From: Ancylobacter defluvii
Lineage (GTDB): Bacteria > Pseudomonadota > Alphaproteobacteria > Rhizobiales > Xanthobacteraceae
Length of the DNA stretch: 64,000 nucleotides
Assembly: GCF_018390605.1 (NCBI RefSeq)
Contig: NZ_JAHBGD010000017.1
Location: forward strand, 222,352-286,351
Reading direction: 5' to 3'
Shown: positions 51,358 to 60,350 of the stretch, piece by piece
Position numbering within the stretch: position 1 is the stretch's first letter
Layout: every line of letters starts with the position of its first letter
Program-made: the position numbers and the translations under genes
The notes under the pieces: generated by a model
Database searches by the model: none
Told to the model about the DNA's origin: nothing
What the model saw: only the letters and a program-made list of their open reading frames with translations

Positions 51358-52022
51358 TGCGCGCGGCCTTCCTCTTCAAAGTATCTCCACGCGACAGAAG
51401 AGCAGGTCTCCGCTCGGAATGCAGCGGCATGAAGCCGATCGATAGCTTCTTCCGGGCGAGTTGCGCTTGGCGCCCCTGCCACAGCTTGGATAGCCAGTTG
51501 AAGTTCTTCGTCGGTTATTATGCAAGCTCGAAGCGCGGAAATGATTTCGTAAGGTGTCACAGAAAAAGTGATCTCGACGTCCTTCCCGATTGGCGCAAGA
51601 GGGGGAAGTCCCACAAGCTCCATGAGCGTCAGGTCGAGCCGGGAATAATCCTCCCGCGAGACCTCGCTATTCACCATCATCGGCAGCGTGTCTTCATAAA
51701 ACCTTTCGGACGTCTGCTTCAGTTGCCAGACATAGCATCTCTGCAATTGGGCGGCATGGTGACGCTGCCGAACTTCCGCCGATCGACTTTCGTTGATCTG
51801 CCGCTGAACACCAAGCCAGGCGACCGCTGCAGCCACCAGCGTCATCAAGCCGCCGGAAAATCCACCCCAAAAACCCAGCCAAGCAGCCCGGTCATCCTTC
51901 GCAGCTGTCCATTTGACCGGATCGTCGCAAAGCGTAGCCAGCAGGCTGGCCCCCAAGAACACGCCCAACACAACTCCGACGCCGATCAAGGCGCCGGCAC
52001 TGTTTCGCTTTGGTTTCCACAT
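51336..52022 (-). CDS. Two-span membrane protein (possible moron)
   Basis: A 228-residue protein on the strand opposite its neighbours. Two membrane segments (about 12-31 and 49-72) precede a helical cytoplasmic domain (REDYSRLDLTLMELVGLPPLA and on). No family recognised. It overlaps the tail of the helicase remnant and sits just before the C5 methyltransferase, so it probably came in with the deletion. Lysogeny-conversion or superinfection functions are possible but unproven. Confidence 0.65.
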   Translation of the reverse strand: MWKPKRNSAGALIGVGVVLGVFLGASLLATLCDDPVKWTAAKDDRAAWLGFWGGFSGGLMTLVAAAVAWLGVQRQINESRSAEVRQRHHAAQLQRCYVWQLKQTSERFYEDTLPMMVNSEVSREDYSRLDLTLMELVGLPPLAPIGKDVEITFSVTPYEIISALRACIITDEELQLAIQAVAGAPSATRPEEAIDRLHAAAFRAETCSSVAWRYFEEEGRAHHSAVSG

Positions 52023-52069
52023 ACCGCGAGGCTGCACGGTCGCCCTCAGGTTGTCGAGAGGTACGCAGC

Positions 52070-54283
52070 ATGAGCGACGTCGAAATCCGCCACTTCCACA
52101 TATGCTGCGGCCTCGGCGGCGGCGCCAAGGGGTTCAACCGTGGCCGCGCGCGCGTCGGCATGATGAACGCACGCTTCCGCTGCATCGGCGGCATTGACAA
52201 CGATGCGGCTGCGATCCGGGATTTCACCCGCGCTGCCGGCGTCCAGGGCACGGTGCTCGATATCTTCAGCCGCGAGCAATATATTGCCTTCCACGGTCAT
52301 GAGCCGCCGGCGGGATGGTGCGAAGCGACGACCGATGATTATCGCCGCGCCGCGCATGGCGAGCGGCCGCACATCGTGTTCGCCTCTTTTCCCTGCAAGG
52401 GCTTCTCCGGACTGCTGTCGGAGACCAAGAGCCTCACCACGAAATACACGGCGCTGAACAGCCTCAGCTTCCGCGGGCTCTGGCTGGCGCTGGAGACTTG
52501 GAAGGATGATCCGCCCGAGTTCTTCATCTTCGAGAACGTGCCGCGCATCGCCACGCGCGGCCGGCACTTCGTCGACCAGCTGATCGCGCTGCTGCGCAGC
52601 TATGGCTATGTCGTCGCCGAAACGACGCACGATTGCGGCGTCATCGGCGGCCTCGGGCAGAGCCGCAAGCGCTTCCTCATGGTAGCGCGGCACGCGGCGA
52701 AGGTGCCGCCCTTCCTCTATGAGCCGCCGAAACGCCGGCTGCGCGGCGTCGGCGAAATCCTCGAAAAGCTGCCGCTGCCCGGCGATGAGGATCGCGGCGG
52801 CCCGATGCATCGCATCCCGTCGCTCCAGTGGAAGACGTGGGTGCGTCTCGCCTTCGTCGAGGCCGGCTCGGACTGGCGGTCGCTGAACCGGCTGGCCATC
52901 GCCGACGGCGTGCTGCGCGACTATGGCATCGCGCCCGACACCGGATGGCGTGACGGCACGCTGGGCGTCCTGCCCTGGGCTGCCCCCGCCGGCACGATCA
53001 CCGCCCAAGCGGAGGCCACCACCGGCCGGTTCAATGTCGCGGATCCTCGGGTGGAATCGTCCCGCGAGGGAACAGGCCATCTAGGGGTCAACGATTGGAA
53101 CGGGCCCAGCGGCACTGTCACCGCCAACGGCCGGCCCGGTGCCGGCGCTTTCTCGGTGGCCGATCCTCGCGTCGATGGCCACGCCCGCTCCGTTCAGCTC
53201 GGTGTGAAGACATGGGGGGATCCGACCGGAGTGGTTGTCGGGGACATGTCCGTCGGAAAAGGCCCCTATGCCGTTTCCGATCCGCGGTTGGAAGGCACAC
53301 CGCGGTTCAACAACACCTTCCGCATCGTCGGCTTCGGTGATCACTCGCCCGCCGTCGCCGGCCCGGGTGGCCCGGCCGGCGGGCTGGCCGTGGCGGATCC
53401 GCGGCCATCCGACCGCGACGACTACAAGCAGACGAAATACCGCGTCACCCGCATGGATGAGGCATCGGGTGTCGTCATCAGCGCGTCGACGACCGGCAAC
53501 GGTGCCTTCGCCGTGGCCGACCCGCGCGCCGGCTGGCCGAACGCTGCGCACCAGAACAAGATGGCCGTGCAGGACTGGGACGATCCGTCGAAAGCGGTCA
53601 TCGGCTCGGATCGCGTCGGCTCGGGTGCCCTTTGCGTCGCAGACCCACGACCCGGCTTCGGTCCGGCGACGCACCACAATATCCTGCAGGTCCACCACTG
53701 GGACGAGACAGGGAAGACGGTCACGGGCGGCACGCACCCGAGCGGCGGCGCGCTCAGTGTCGCCGATCCCCGGCCGGCGGCGCTCAGCCGCGAGGATCGC
53801 ACCGAGTACCTGACCGGCGGACATTACGGCGTCACCGGCTGGGACCAGTCCAGCGGCGCGGTGCCGGCCTTCGCCAAGAACAACAACGGCAACTGGTCCG
53901 TCGCCGATCCGCGCGACCCGGAAGCTGCCCTTGCGGCTATCGAGGCATTGCCGGCACCGAACACCAACCTCGTGGCGATCATCCGCGCGCTCGATGGGAC
54001 TTGGCACAGGCCGTTCACAACGCTCGAACTCGCTGCCCTTCAGAGCCTCGTCGATCCCGAGATGTTGTTCACGCTCGAAGGTAGGTCCGATTCCGCGTGG
54101 CGCGAGCGCATCGGCAACGCGGTGCCGCCTGATGCCGCCGCTGCCATCGCTTCGGTGATGGGCCGTACGCTGCTGCTCGCCTGGGCGGGCGAGAGCTTCA
54201 TGCTCTCCGCCGATCCGATCTGGGTACAACCGCTGACCGTCGCTCTGTCCGTCGACATTCCGGAATTGGAGGAGAGGATATGA
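52070..54283 (+). CDS. Cytosine-C5 DNA methyltransferase with eight VADPR repeats
   Basis: A 737-residue protein. C5 motifs: I CCGLGGGAKGF (12-22), IV SFPCKGFSG with catalytic Cys109, VI FENV (154-157), VIII QSRKR (197-201), and IX/X near LQSLVDPE and RIGNAVPP. Between VIII and IX lie eight ~40-residue repeats with VADPR/VSDPR at 324, 364, 403, 442, 483, 524, 565 and 612 (residue of the A or S), each preceded by a GxGA(F/L) strand and followed by an LGVxxW-type strand and a GxV(T/V) turn. The repeats occupy the target-recognition domain. Probably protects phage DNA from host restriction. Confidence 0.92.
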   Translation: MSDVEIRHFHICCGLGGGAKGFNRGRARVGMMNARFRCIGGIDNDAAAIRDFTRAAGVQGTVLDIFSREQYIAFHGHEPPAGWCEATTDDYRRAAHGERPHIVFASFPCKGFSGLLSETKSLTTKYTALNSLSFRGLWLALETWKDDPPEFFIFENVPRIATRGRHFVDQLIALLRSYGYVVAETTHDCGVIGGLGQSRKRFLMVARHAAKVPPFLYEPPKRRLRGVGEILEKLPLPGDEDRGGPMHRIPSLQWKTWVRLAFVEAGSDWRSLNRLAIADGVLRDYGIAPDTGWRDGTLGVLPWAAPAGTITAQAEATTGRFNVADPRVESSREGTGHLGVNDWNGPSGTVTANGRPGAGAFSVADPRVDGHARSVQLGVKTWGDPTGVVVGDMSVGKGPYAVSDPRLEGTPRFNNTFRIVGFGDHSPAVAGPGGPAGGLAVADPRPSDRDDYKQTKYRVTRMDEASGVVISASTTGNGAFAVADPRAGWPNAAHQNKMAVQDWDDPSKAVIGSDRVGSGALCVADPRPGFGPATHHNILQVHHWDETGKTVTGGTHPSGGALSVADPRPAALSREDRTEYLTGGHYGVTGWDQSSGAVPAFAKNNNGNWSVADPRDPEAALAAIEALPAPNTNLVAIIRALDGTWHRPFTTLELAALQSLVDPEMLFTLEGRSDSAWRERIGNAVPPDAAAAIASVMGRTLLLAWAGESFMLSADPIWVQPLTVALSVDIPELEERI

Positions 54284-55080
54284 CACCTCTCGCATATCGA
54301 ATTGTGAAAGAACTGACGCTTCCGGTGAAGGATCGGGCATTCGTCGACTATTGTAATTTACTGCCTCATATGAGCGATGCTCACTGTTTTGAGGTAAGTG
54401 AAATTGTGAACTTGGCGGCCGAAACGCTTTGTCGAGACGAACTAAAATTTAAAGCGTGCGCTGAGCAGTCGTCTTTCTTGCCCGCTCCTCGAACGTGGAT
54501 CGAATGGCGAGTACCGCAGACAAGTAATCGTTTGGGCTTTCTTCTCGAAGAGAATGGAAGGCACGCCATTGTCTGGTGTGCCGCATGGACTGACGAAGGG
54601 GTCGCTTCTTTTCCCTGGCGTTTTTCGGTCTTCTTGATCGGCTCTGAGGATCTGATGGCGATGAGCCACGATCCGGCGCCACCTGCGCAGTCGGATGCCA
54701 TGCGGCGGCACTCGACGCTTCTCACGGCGTTTCTTGCCTTCATCAATACGCCCCGCATCATCGGCCGCCGGCAGCACATGCCCCATCGTAGCCTTGAGCG
54801 GAAGCTGGTCGCGCAGCGTGCGGTTGTCGGCAAATTCCCGCTCCACGCGTGGACGGAAATCAAGCTCCACGTCACGCCGCCAGAGGACCTGTCTGACGAG
54901 CTGTCGCATGAGGCTCACCTAACCGGCGAGCGAGCACTGCACTTTTGCCGGGCGCACCTGAGGATCCGCCTCGGCAAGCTGGAAGTCGTGCGCGGGCATT
55001 GGCGCGGCGACGCGGCCCTCGGCATCCGCAGATCGAGGTACGTGCTCCAGGGACCCGAGCGTAGCGGAGCGCGGCTGTGA
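54280..55080 (+). CDS. Hypothetical phage protein (mosaic composition)
   Basis: A 266-residue protein. The C-terminal part RRHSTLLTAFLAFINTPRIIGRRQHMPHR and FPLHAWTEIKLHVTPP occurs in many prophages; the N-terminal ~125 residues are encoded by DNA of 45-48% G+C in two lines counted, against about 60% later. No function known. The ATG overlaps the methyltransferase stop by 4 bases. Confidence 0.7.
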   Translation: MTPLAYRIVKELTLPVKDRAFVDYCNLLPHMSDAHCFEVSEIVNLAAETLCRDELKFKACAEQSSFLPAPRTWIEWRVPQTSNRLGFLLEENGRHAIVWCAAWTDEGVASFPWRFSVFLIGSEDLMAMSHDPAPPAQSDAMRRHSTLLTAFLAFINTPRIIGRRQHMPHRSLERKLVAQRAVVGKFPLHAWTEIKLHVTPPEDLSDELSHEAHLTGERALHFCRAHLRIRLGKLEVVRGHWRGDAALGIRRSRYVLQGPERSGARL

Positions 55081-55520
55081 GCCACCTCGCCCTTGTCCCG
55101 CTGTCCCTCGACGAAGCGAATGCGTTCGTCGATCAGCATCATCGTCACAATGACCCTGTTGTCGGCCACATGTGGTCAACCGGTGCCGAGTTGGACGGAT
55201 GCCTCGTCGGCGTGTCCATCGTCGGCCGGCCAGTGGCGCGTCACCTCGATAATGGGCTCACGGTCGAGATCCTGCGCGTCGCCACCGATGGCACCCGCAA
55301 CGCGGTGTCGTTTCTGAATGGCGCCGCGTGCCGCGCAGCCTTTGCGCGCGGCTTCCGCAAGGTTGTGACCTACACGCTCGCCAGCGAGGGCGGCGCGTCA
55401 CTGCGCGGAGCCGGGTTCCGCGTCGTGGGCGAGGTGAAAGGCCGCCACTGGAACACGCCGTCGCGTCCGCGCGAGGAAGGCCCGCTGTTTGACAAGCTAC
55501 GCTGGGAGCAAGCCATATGA
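55077..55520 (+). CDS. XF1762-like phage protein (GNAT-like fold)
   Basis: A 147-residue protein. FVDQHHRHNDPVVGHMWSTGAEL, then GRPVARHLDNGLTVEILRVATDGTRNAVSFLNGAACRAA and LRGAGFRVVGEV are signature stretches of the XF1762 family, a short GNAT-like protein of phages. Substrate unknown. Overlaps both neighbours by 4 bases. Confidence 0.82.
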   Translation: MSHLALVPLSLDEANAFVDQHHRHNDPVVGHMWSTGAELDGCLVGVSIVGRPVARHLDNGLTVEILRVATDGTRNAVSFLNGAACRAAFARGFRKVVTYTLASEGGASLRGAGFRVVGEVKGRHWNTPSRPREEGPLFDKLRWEQAI

Positions 55521-56029
55521 CCGTCCTCGCCCTCGACCTCAGCACCAACACAGGCTGGGCGGCCGGCGATCCGGCCGGTACGCCGCGCTTCGGCACGCAC
55601 ACCCTGCCTAGCACCGGCGATGATGTCGGCCGCTATCTCGCCAAGCATCGGGAGTGGCTGACCGCTTTCATCCAGGTCGAGCGACCCCAGTTCGTCGTCT
55701 ATGAGGCGCCGATCCTGCCGGCGCAGACGACGAAGGCGACGGCGATCAAGCTGATGAGCCTCGCCGGGCTGACCGAACTGATCTGCCGCGACCTCGAAGT
55801 CCGCTGCTTCGAGGCACACCTGCAGTCGATCAAGAAGTTCTTGGCGGGTTCCGGCCGCGCCACCAAGCCGGACATGATCGCAGCGGCGCGACGCTACGGC
55901 TTCGACGTCCGCAACGACAACGAGGCCGATGCCATCGGCATCTGGGGCCATGCGGTGATGCACCGGTTCCCCGGCCGCTGCACGTTGTTCAGCATGGGAC
56001 AGTTGGGTGCGGGAGGGCTGCCGCGTTGA
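55517..56029 (+). CDS. RuvC-like Holliday junction resolvase (phage type)
   Basis: A 170-residue RNase-H-fold nuclease. Acidic residues expected for catalysis are Asp6 in LALDLSTNTGWA, Glu in VVYEAP (about 62) and the Asp/Glu cluster in NDNEADAIGIW (about 133-143). It cuts branched phage DNA after recombination. Confidence 0.85.
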   Translation: MTVLALDLSTNTGWAAGDPAGTPRFGTHTLPSTGDDVGRYLAKHREWLTAFIQVERPQFVVYEAPILPAQTTKATAIKLMSLAGLTELICRDLEVRCFEAHLQSIKKFLAGSGRATKPDMIAAARRYGFDVRNDNEADAIGIWGHAVMHRFPGRCTLFSMGQLGAGGLPR

Positions 56030-56388
56030 CGACTGCGCCCGTCATCACCGGCATGACTGCCGCCGAGCGCGCCGCATCCTCTGCGGTGGTGGAAGCGCGC
56101 GAGGCCGTCGGAAAGATGAAGCTCGCCGATCTGGCCGAGCTTGCGGCGGAGTTCGCCTTCGAGATCGAGGGCACGCAACGCGCCCTTATCGAAGGTGGCT
56201 TCCGATCGACACCGGCAGCATGCCAGATCCGGCGCGCTGCCGGTCTGTGGCAGGTCTCGGACATCTTCGCTGAGATCATCAAGCTCGATCCCACCGAACA
56301 GGCGAAGAAGGACCGAGGCGAGACCGTCGAGGGATGGCGGGAGAAGGAATTCCGCACCTGCTTCAAGCGATTGCTGAAGGGGCGATGA
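56026..56388 (+). CDS. Hypothetical phage protein
   Basis: A 120-residue helical protein (AERAASSAVVEAREAVGKMKLADLAELAAEF ... WREKEFRTCFKRLLKGR). No family recognised. 4-base overlaps on both sides. Confidence 0.6.
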   Translation: MTTAPVITGMTAAERAASSAVVEAREAVGKMKLADLAELAAEFAFEIEGTQRALIEGGFRSTPAACQIRRAAGLWQVSDIFAEIIKLDPTEQAKKDRGETVEGWREKEFRTCFKRLLKGR

Positions 56389-56738
56389 TGTCGCGCAGCT
56401 GGCCCCGTCATCGTCTCGTTCACCTCGGCTATCTCGCCGGCATCGGCTGCACGGGGCCGCAGATTACGGCTGCGCTCGGCCTCGCCCGCGTGCAGGCGGT
56501 GTCAAACACGCTCCGCCGTTACGGGGTGAAGCTGCACCGCCGCCGCGACGGCCGTCTCGTCCAGGCTGTGGCGTTCTCGCGGCGCGCCCTCGATGTGATC
56601 GACGAGGCGGCGGCGCAGCGCGGCATATCGCGGGACGAGATGATTCAGAAGGTCATCGAAGTATTCGGCGCCGAAGAAAGTAGCGAAGACGCCCTCGACC
56701 TCATCGCCAACCTGCTGGATGACGGAGGTGAGCAGTGA
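56385..56738 (+). CDS. GcrA-like helix-turn-helix fused to a ribbon-helix-helix-like tail
   Basis: A 117-residue protein. Residues 4-50 (WPRHRLVHLGYLAGIGCTGPQITAALGLARVQAVSN in parts) follow the pattern of the GcrA N-terminal helix-turn-helix, and residues 62-98 (FSRRALDVIDEAAAQRGISRDEMIQKVIEVF) look like a ribbon-helix-helix or RHH-type dimer domain. A phage regulator is likely; GcrA relatedness is by pattern only. Confidence 0.55.
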   Translation: MMSRSWPRHRLVHLGYLAGIGCTGPQITAALGLARVQAVSNTLRRYGVKLHRRRDGRLVQAVAFSRRALDVIDEAAAQRGISRDEMIQKVIEVFGAEESSEDALDLIANLLDDGGEQ

Positions 56739-57493
56739 GCGCGTTATACGCCACCGAGGCGCAACTTTGCGCCGAGTTCATCGATGCGATCGGCGCCGAC
56801 TGGACGGCTTATGCCGAAACCTATGGCTGGGACATCCTACTCGTCCGCAAAGCCGACGGCTTCCAGATCGGTATCCAGGCGAAGCTGAGCCTCAATGCGA
56901 AGGTGCTGACGCAGGCAGTCGAGACCTACGCTTGGTCCGAGATGCCGGCCCCGGATTGCCGGGCATTGCTGGTGCCGAAGGGCTATACCCGAGATCTCGA
57001 ACCGATCACCGCCTATATCGGGCTGACCATCATCCGGTTGATGCCACGGGAAGAACGGTCGCGCTATCACGCCTTCCGGCCTGACCTGCCGACGATCGAG
57101 CGTTGGTTTCGAGACGAATGGCACGAATGGGCGCCGTCCCAGCGATGCCCGCTCCCCGAATACGTGCCGGATGTCCCGGCCGGCGCCTCGGCGCCGCTGC
57201 AGTTGACGAACTGGAAGATCTCGGCGCTGAAGCTGGCGGCGCTTCTGGAGCGCCGCGGCTTTCTCCTCAGGTCAGACTTCAAGCATCTCCGGATCGACCA
57301 TCGTCGTTGGACCGCACCGGGCACCGGCTGGCTTCGGCAACGGCAAGACGAGCAATGGGGCACCACGGCGCCCCGATACATCCCGGGCCCGCATCTCCCC
57401 GATTTCAAGGCCCAGCACCCTCGCGTCTATGCCGAGATCGTCGCCGATATCGCGAAGTGGGGCCCGGCTGACATCGAGGCGCCCGCATCATGA
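56735..57493 (+). CDS. Putative PD-(D/E)XK-like phage protein
   Basis: A 252-residue protein. WDILLVRKADGFQIGIQAKLSLN gives Asp33 and Gln48-Ala-Lys50, a plausible D-x(14)-QxK catalytic core, with Glu8 upstream; the rest is unassigned. A nuclease is suggested but not shown. Its stop overlaps the MT-A70 gene by 4 bases, so the pair may act together on modified or unmodified DNA. Confidence 0.5.
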   Translation: MSALYATEAQLCAEFIDAIGADWTAYAETYGWDILLVRKADGFQIGIQAKLSLNAKVLTQAVETYAWSEMPAPDCRALLVPKGYTRDLEPITAYIGLTIIRLMPREERSRYHAFRPDLPTIERWFRDEWHEWAPSQRCPLPEYVPDVPAGASAPLQLTNWKISALKLAALLERRGFLLRSDFKHLRIDHRRWTAPGTGWLRQRQDEQWGTTAPRYIPGPHLPDFKAQHPRVYAEIVADIAKWGPADIEAPAS

Positions 57494-58077
57494 TGTCGAT
57501 CCAGCAATCCGCGTCGGGATGGGTGTGGGGCGACCTGCGCCCACTCTCCTATGACGTGATCATGATCGACCCGCCATGGAAGTTCGCCAACTATTCATCG
57601 GCCGGCGAAAAGAAGAACCCGAGCTCACAGTATAGGTGCCTGCCGATTGCCGACATCAAAGCATTTCCGGTCGGCATGCTGGCCCGCGCCGATTGTCTTC
57701 TCTGGATGTGGGCCACCAATCCCATGCTGCCGCAGGCGATTGAGGTCCTCGGAGCGTGGGGGTTCAAGTTCGTCACCGCCGGGACGTGGGTGAAAACGAC
57801 GAAGCACGGCAAGCTCGCATTCGGCACCGGCTATGTCCTGCGCTCGGCAAACGAGCCCTTCCTCATTGGGTCGGTCGGCTCGCCACTCACCGCGAACAAT
57901 ATCCGCAGCGTGATCATGGCCCCGCTCCGCGAGAACTCTCGAAAGCCTGACGAAGCTTACGAGACGGCCGAGAAACTGGTCCCAGGCGCGCTACGGCGCG
58001 CCGACATCTTCAGCCGGGAGGATCGTCCGGGGTGGGAAGCCTTCGGTGACGAAGCCGGCAAGTTCAACGGGGTGTAG
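57490..58077 (+). CDS. MT-A70-family adenine N6-methyltransferase
   Basis: A 195-residue protein. The catalytic DPPW is at 27-30 (VIMIDPPWKF), followed by YRCLPIADIKAFP, LLWMWATNPMLPQAIEVLGAWGFKF and TWVKTTKHG, all typical of phage MT-A70 enzymes. It methylates adenine in DNA; the target sequence is not known. Confidence 0.9.
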   Translation: MMSIQQSASGWVWGDLRPLSYDVIMIDPPWKFANYSSAGEKKNPSSQYRCLPIADIKAFPVGMLARADCLLWMWATNPMLPQAIEVLGAWGFKFVTAGTWVKTTKHGKLAFGTGYVLRSANEPFLIGSVGSPLTANNIRSVIMAPLRENSRKPDEAYETAEKLVPGALRRADIFSREDRPGWEAFGDEAGKFNGV

Positions 58078-58079
58078 CA

Positions 58080-60260
58080 GTGCAAGACAGTGGCGATCTC
58101 GCTTCCCTGATGGTCGATGTTGCGACCGTCATCTGGGGTGCGCCGCGCAAGGGCGCGACGAAGACCGAGATCCGTTTCGGCGAAGGCAGGACCGTGAACC
58201 CGGAAAAGGGAACGTGGTTCATTCACGGCGCGTCGCCTGGAGAAGGCGAAGGCGGCGGCGTGCTGGCGCTCATCGAACGCGAGGTAAAGCTGAAGGGCAA
58301 GGAAGCCTTTTCCTGGCTGAAAGACAAAGGGTTCCACGTCGAGGATCGCCGTGCCGGCGCCGCCGGAGGCGGGCAGCGCCGTGACCAGCCCCGCGATGAA
58401 GGTGAGCTCGGCCGGAAGACGGTGGTGTCGTTGTGGGACTATGTCGACGAGAACGGCGACCTGCTGTTCCAGACGCTGCGATATCAATTCAAGATGCCGG
58501 ACGGCAGCTGGCGGCTCGGGAAGGACGGCAAGGTCGACAAGACCTATGGTCAGCGCCGGAAGGCACGGCCGGAAGACAACGCTCTCGACGAATGGGTTTA
58601 TAGCGTCAAGGGCGAGCGCCTCGTCCCCTACAGGCTCCCGGACATCATGGAGGCGCTGGCCGACGAGCGGCCGGTGTTCATCGTCGAGGGCGAGAAGGCG
58701 GCTGATCGACTGTGGGAGGTTGGAATACCCGCCACCACCAATCCCATGGGTGCCGGGAAATGGCCGGAGGAGTTCGCCCCGATCTTCCGCAATGCGGACC
58801 TGATCATCCTTCCCGACAATGATGAACCCGGTCGGAAGCACCGCGATCTTGTCGGCAGCCGGCTGAAAGACGTCGCCGGCCGCTGCCGCGTGCTCAACCT
58901 CCCGGGTTTGCCTGAGAAGGGCGATTCCTGGGATTGGCAGGAAGCCGGCGGCACGGCCGACGCGCTCTATCGCCTTGTCGACATGCAGGCTCGGCCTTGG
59001 GCGCCGGGCCTCGATCCGTTCCGGTCAAGGTTCGGTGCCACCACATGGGCCGACGTGTTCAAGCCGCGCAAGGCGTACCAGTGGCTGATCAAGGGCATCC
59101 TCCCATGGCGAGAGGCGATCTTGATCTATGGCGCACCGCAGACCGGCAAGAGCTTCGAGACGCAGAACATGGCGCTGCATATTGCGCGCGGGCTGCCCTT
59201 CCACGGGCGCAAGGTGCGCAAGGCGGGCGTCGTCTACTGCGCGTTTGAGGGCGGCAAGGGATTTCTGAACCGCCAGCACGCATATGCGATGGAGCATGGG
59301 CTCGGCGAGGCCGACGACATCAACATGGTGGTGCTGACGCGGCGCGCCGATCTGTTCTCCTCTGATGTCGACTGCGACGCGCTGATCGAGGAAATCAAGC
59401 ACTTCGCCACCACGTTTGCAGATGGCCTCGGGCTCGTCGTGCTCGATACCTGGAGCGCGGCGACGCCGGGCGCCAACGAGAACGAGAGCGGCGATGTCTC
59501 CAAGATCCGCGCGCGGGTTTGGAAGATCATGGAGCATTGCCAGTGCACGGTTCTCGTGGTGCACCACAAGCCGAAGAACGGCGGATCACCGCGCGGCCAC
59601 GGCTCGCTGACCGGCGACTTCGAGACCACCATCGACATCGACTGGAAATTCGCGCCGAAGGCCAATCCGAAAGCGCCAGAGGAGAAGATCTACGATGTCG
59701 ACAAGCGGCCGATCCGCCGCGCCGAGGTCACCAAACAGCGTGAGGGCGAGCAGGGGATCACGTGGGATTTCGTGCTGCACCAAGTGCAGACCGGGACCGA
59801 CGACGACGGCGATGCCATCACATCGTGCGTCGTCGCCAGGCCCAACGAGGCACCTGTCGAGGCCGGCGACCCGGATGCGGTGAAAGGCGTCGGCACCAAC
59901 GAGGGAGAGAAGCTGTTTCTGCGGGCTCTGCGCCGTGCATTGCTGTCCTCGGGCGAGCGGCCGGATCCTGCGCTCGGCCTCCCCATCGATGTCGACCTCA
60001 TCGTCGACTATGCGAAGGTCAAGGACGAATACGCCAAGCTATCGCCGCATGACGAGGCGGACCCGAAGAAACGGGCAGAAGCGATTAAGAAGGCGCTGCA
60101 GCGCGCCCGCACCAGCCTCACCAACAAGGGCGTCTTCTGCGCCGATAATCCATTCTGCTGGTGGACCGGCAAGAAGGTGCGCGGCTTCTCGATGAACCCG
60201 CCACGGCCGCAGCCGACCGAACCGACGGATGATGAGCTCGATGCTGAAGTTCCGTTCTAG
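58080..60260 (+). CDS. Primase-helicase: TOPRIM plus RepA-like AAA ATPase
   Basis: A 726-residue protein starting at GTG two bases after the MT-A70 stop. The TOPRIM domain shows VEGEKAADRL (202-211) and LPDNDEPG (244-251); the RepA/AAA_25 domain has Walker A GAPQTGKS (351-358) and LVVLDTWSAATPGANE in the Walker B position. No zinc-ribbon is evident at the N-terminus. It is expected to prime and unwind phage DNA during replication. Confidence 0.87.
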   Translation: MQDSGDLASLMVDVATVIWGAPRKGATKTEIRFGEGRTVNPEKGTWFIHGASPGEGEGGGVLALIEREVKLKGKEAFSWLKDKGFHVEDRRAGAAGGGQRRDQPRDEGELGRKTVVSLWDYVDENGDLLFQTLRYQFKMPDGSWRLGKDGKVDKTYGQRRKARPEDNALDEWVYSVKGERLVPYRLPDIMEALADERPVFIVEGEKAADRLWEVGIPATTNPMGAGKWPEEFAPIFRNADLIILPDNDEPGRKHRDLVGSRLKDVAGRCRVLNLPGLPEKGDSWDWQEAGGTADALYRLVDMQARPWAPGLDPFRSRFGATTWADVFKPRKAYQWLIKGILPWREAILIYGAPQTGKSFETQNMALHIARGLPFHGRKVRKAGVVYCAFEGGKGFLNRQHAYAMEHGLGEADDINMVVLTRRADLFSSDVDCDALIEEIKHFATTFADGLGLVVLDTWSAATPGANENESGDVSKIRARVWKIMEHCQCTVLVVHHKPKNGGSPRGHGSLTGDFETTIDIDWKFAPKANPKAPEEKIYDVDKRPIRRAEVTKQREGEQGITWDFVLHQVQTGTDDDGDAITSCVVARPNEAPVEAGDPDAVKGVGTNEGEKLFLRALRRALLSSGERPDPALGLPIDVDLIVDYAKVKDEYAKLSPHDEADPKKRAEAIKKALQRARTSLTNKGVFCADNPFCWWTGKKVRGFSMNPPRPQPTEPTDDELDAEVPF

Positions 60261-60350
60261 GGACATCGGGCGGCATTCAGCCCTTTCCGTCCGAAGGGCA
60301 ATTAATTGCAATGCGGTAGCGGCGGCATGCCGCGACGGGGCGTCCCCCGA

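Noticed and set aside
51198-52073. A single 291-residue rightward gene through this stretch
   Set aside because: Its later part is the antisense shadow of the membrane gene at 51336-52022; only the first ~32 codons look like a real protein start.
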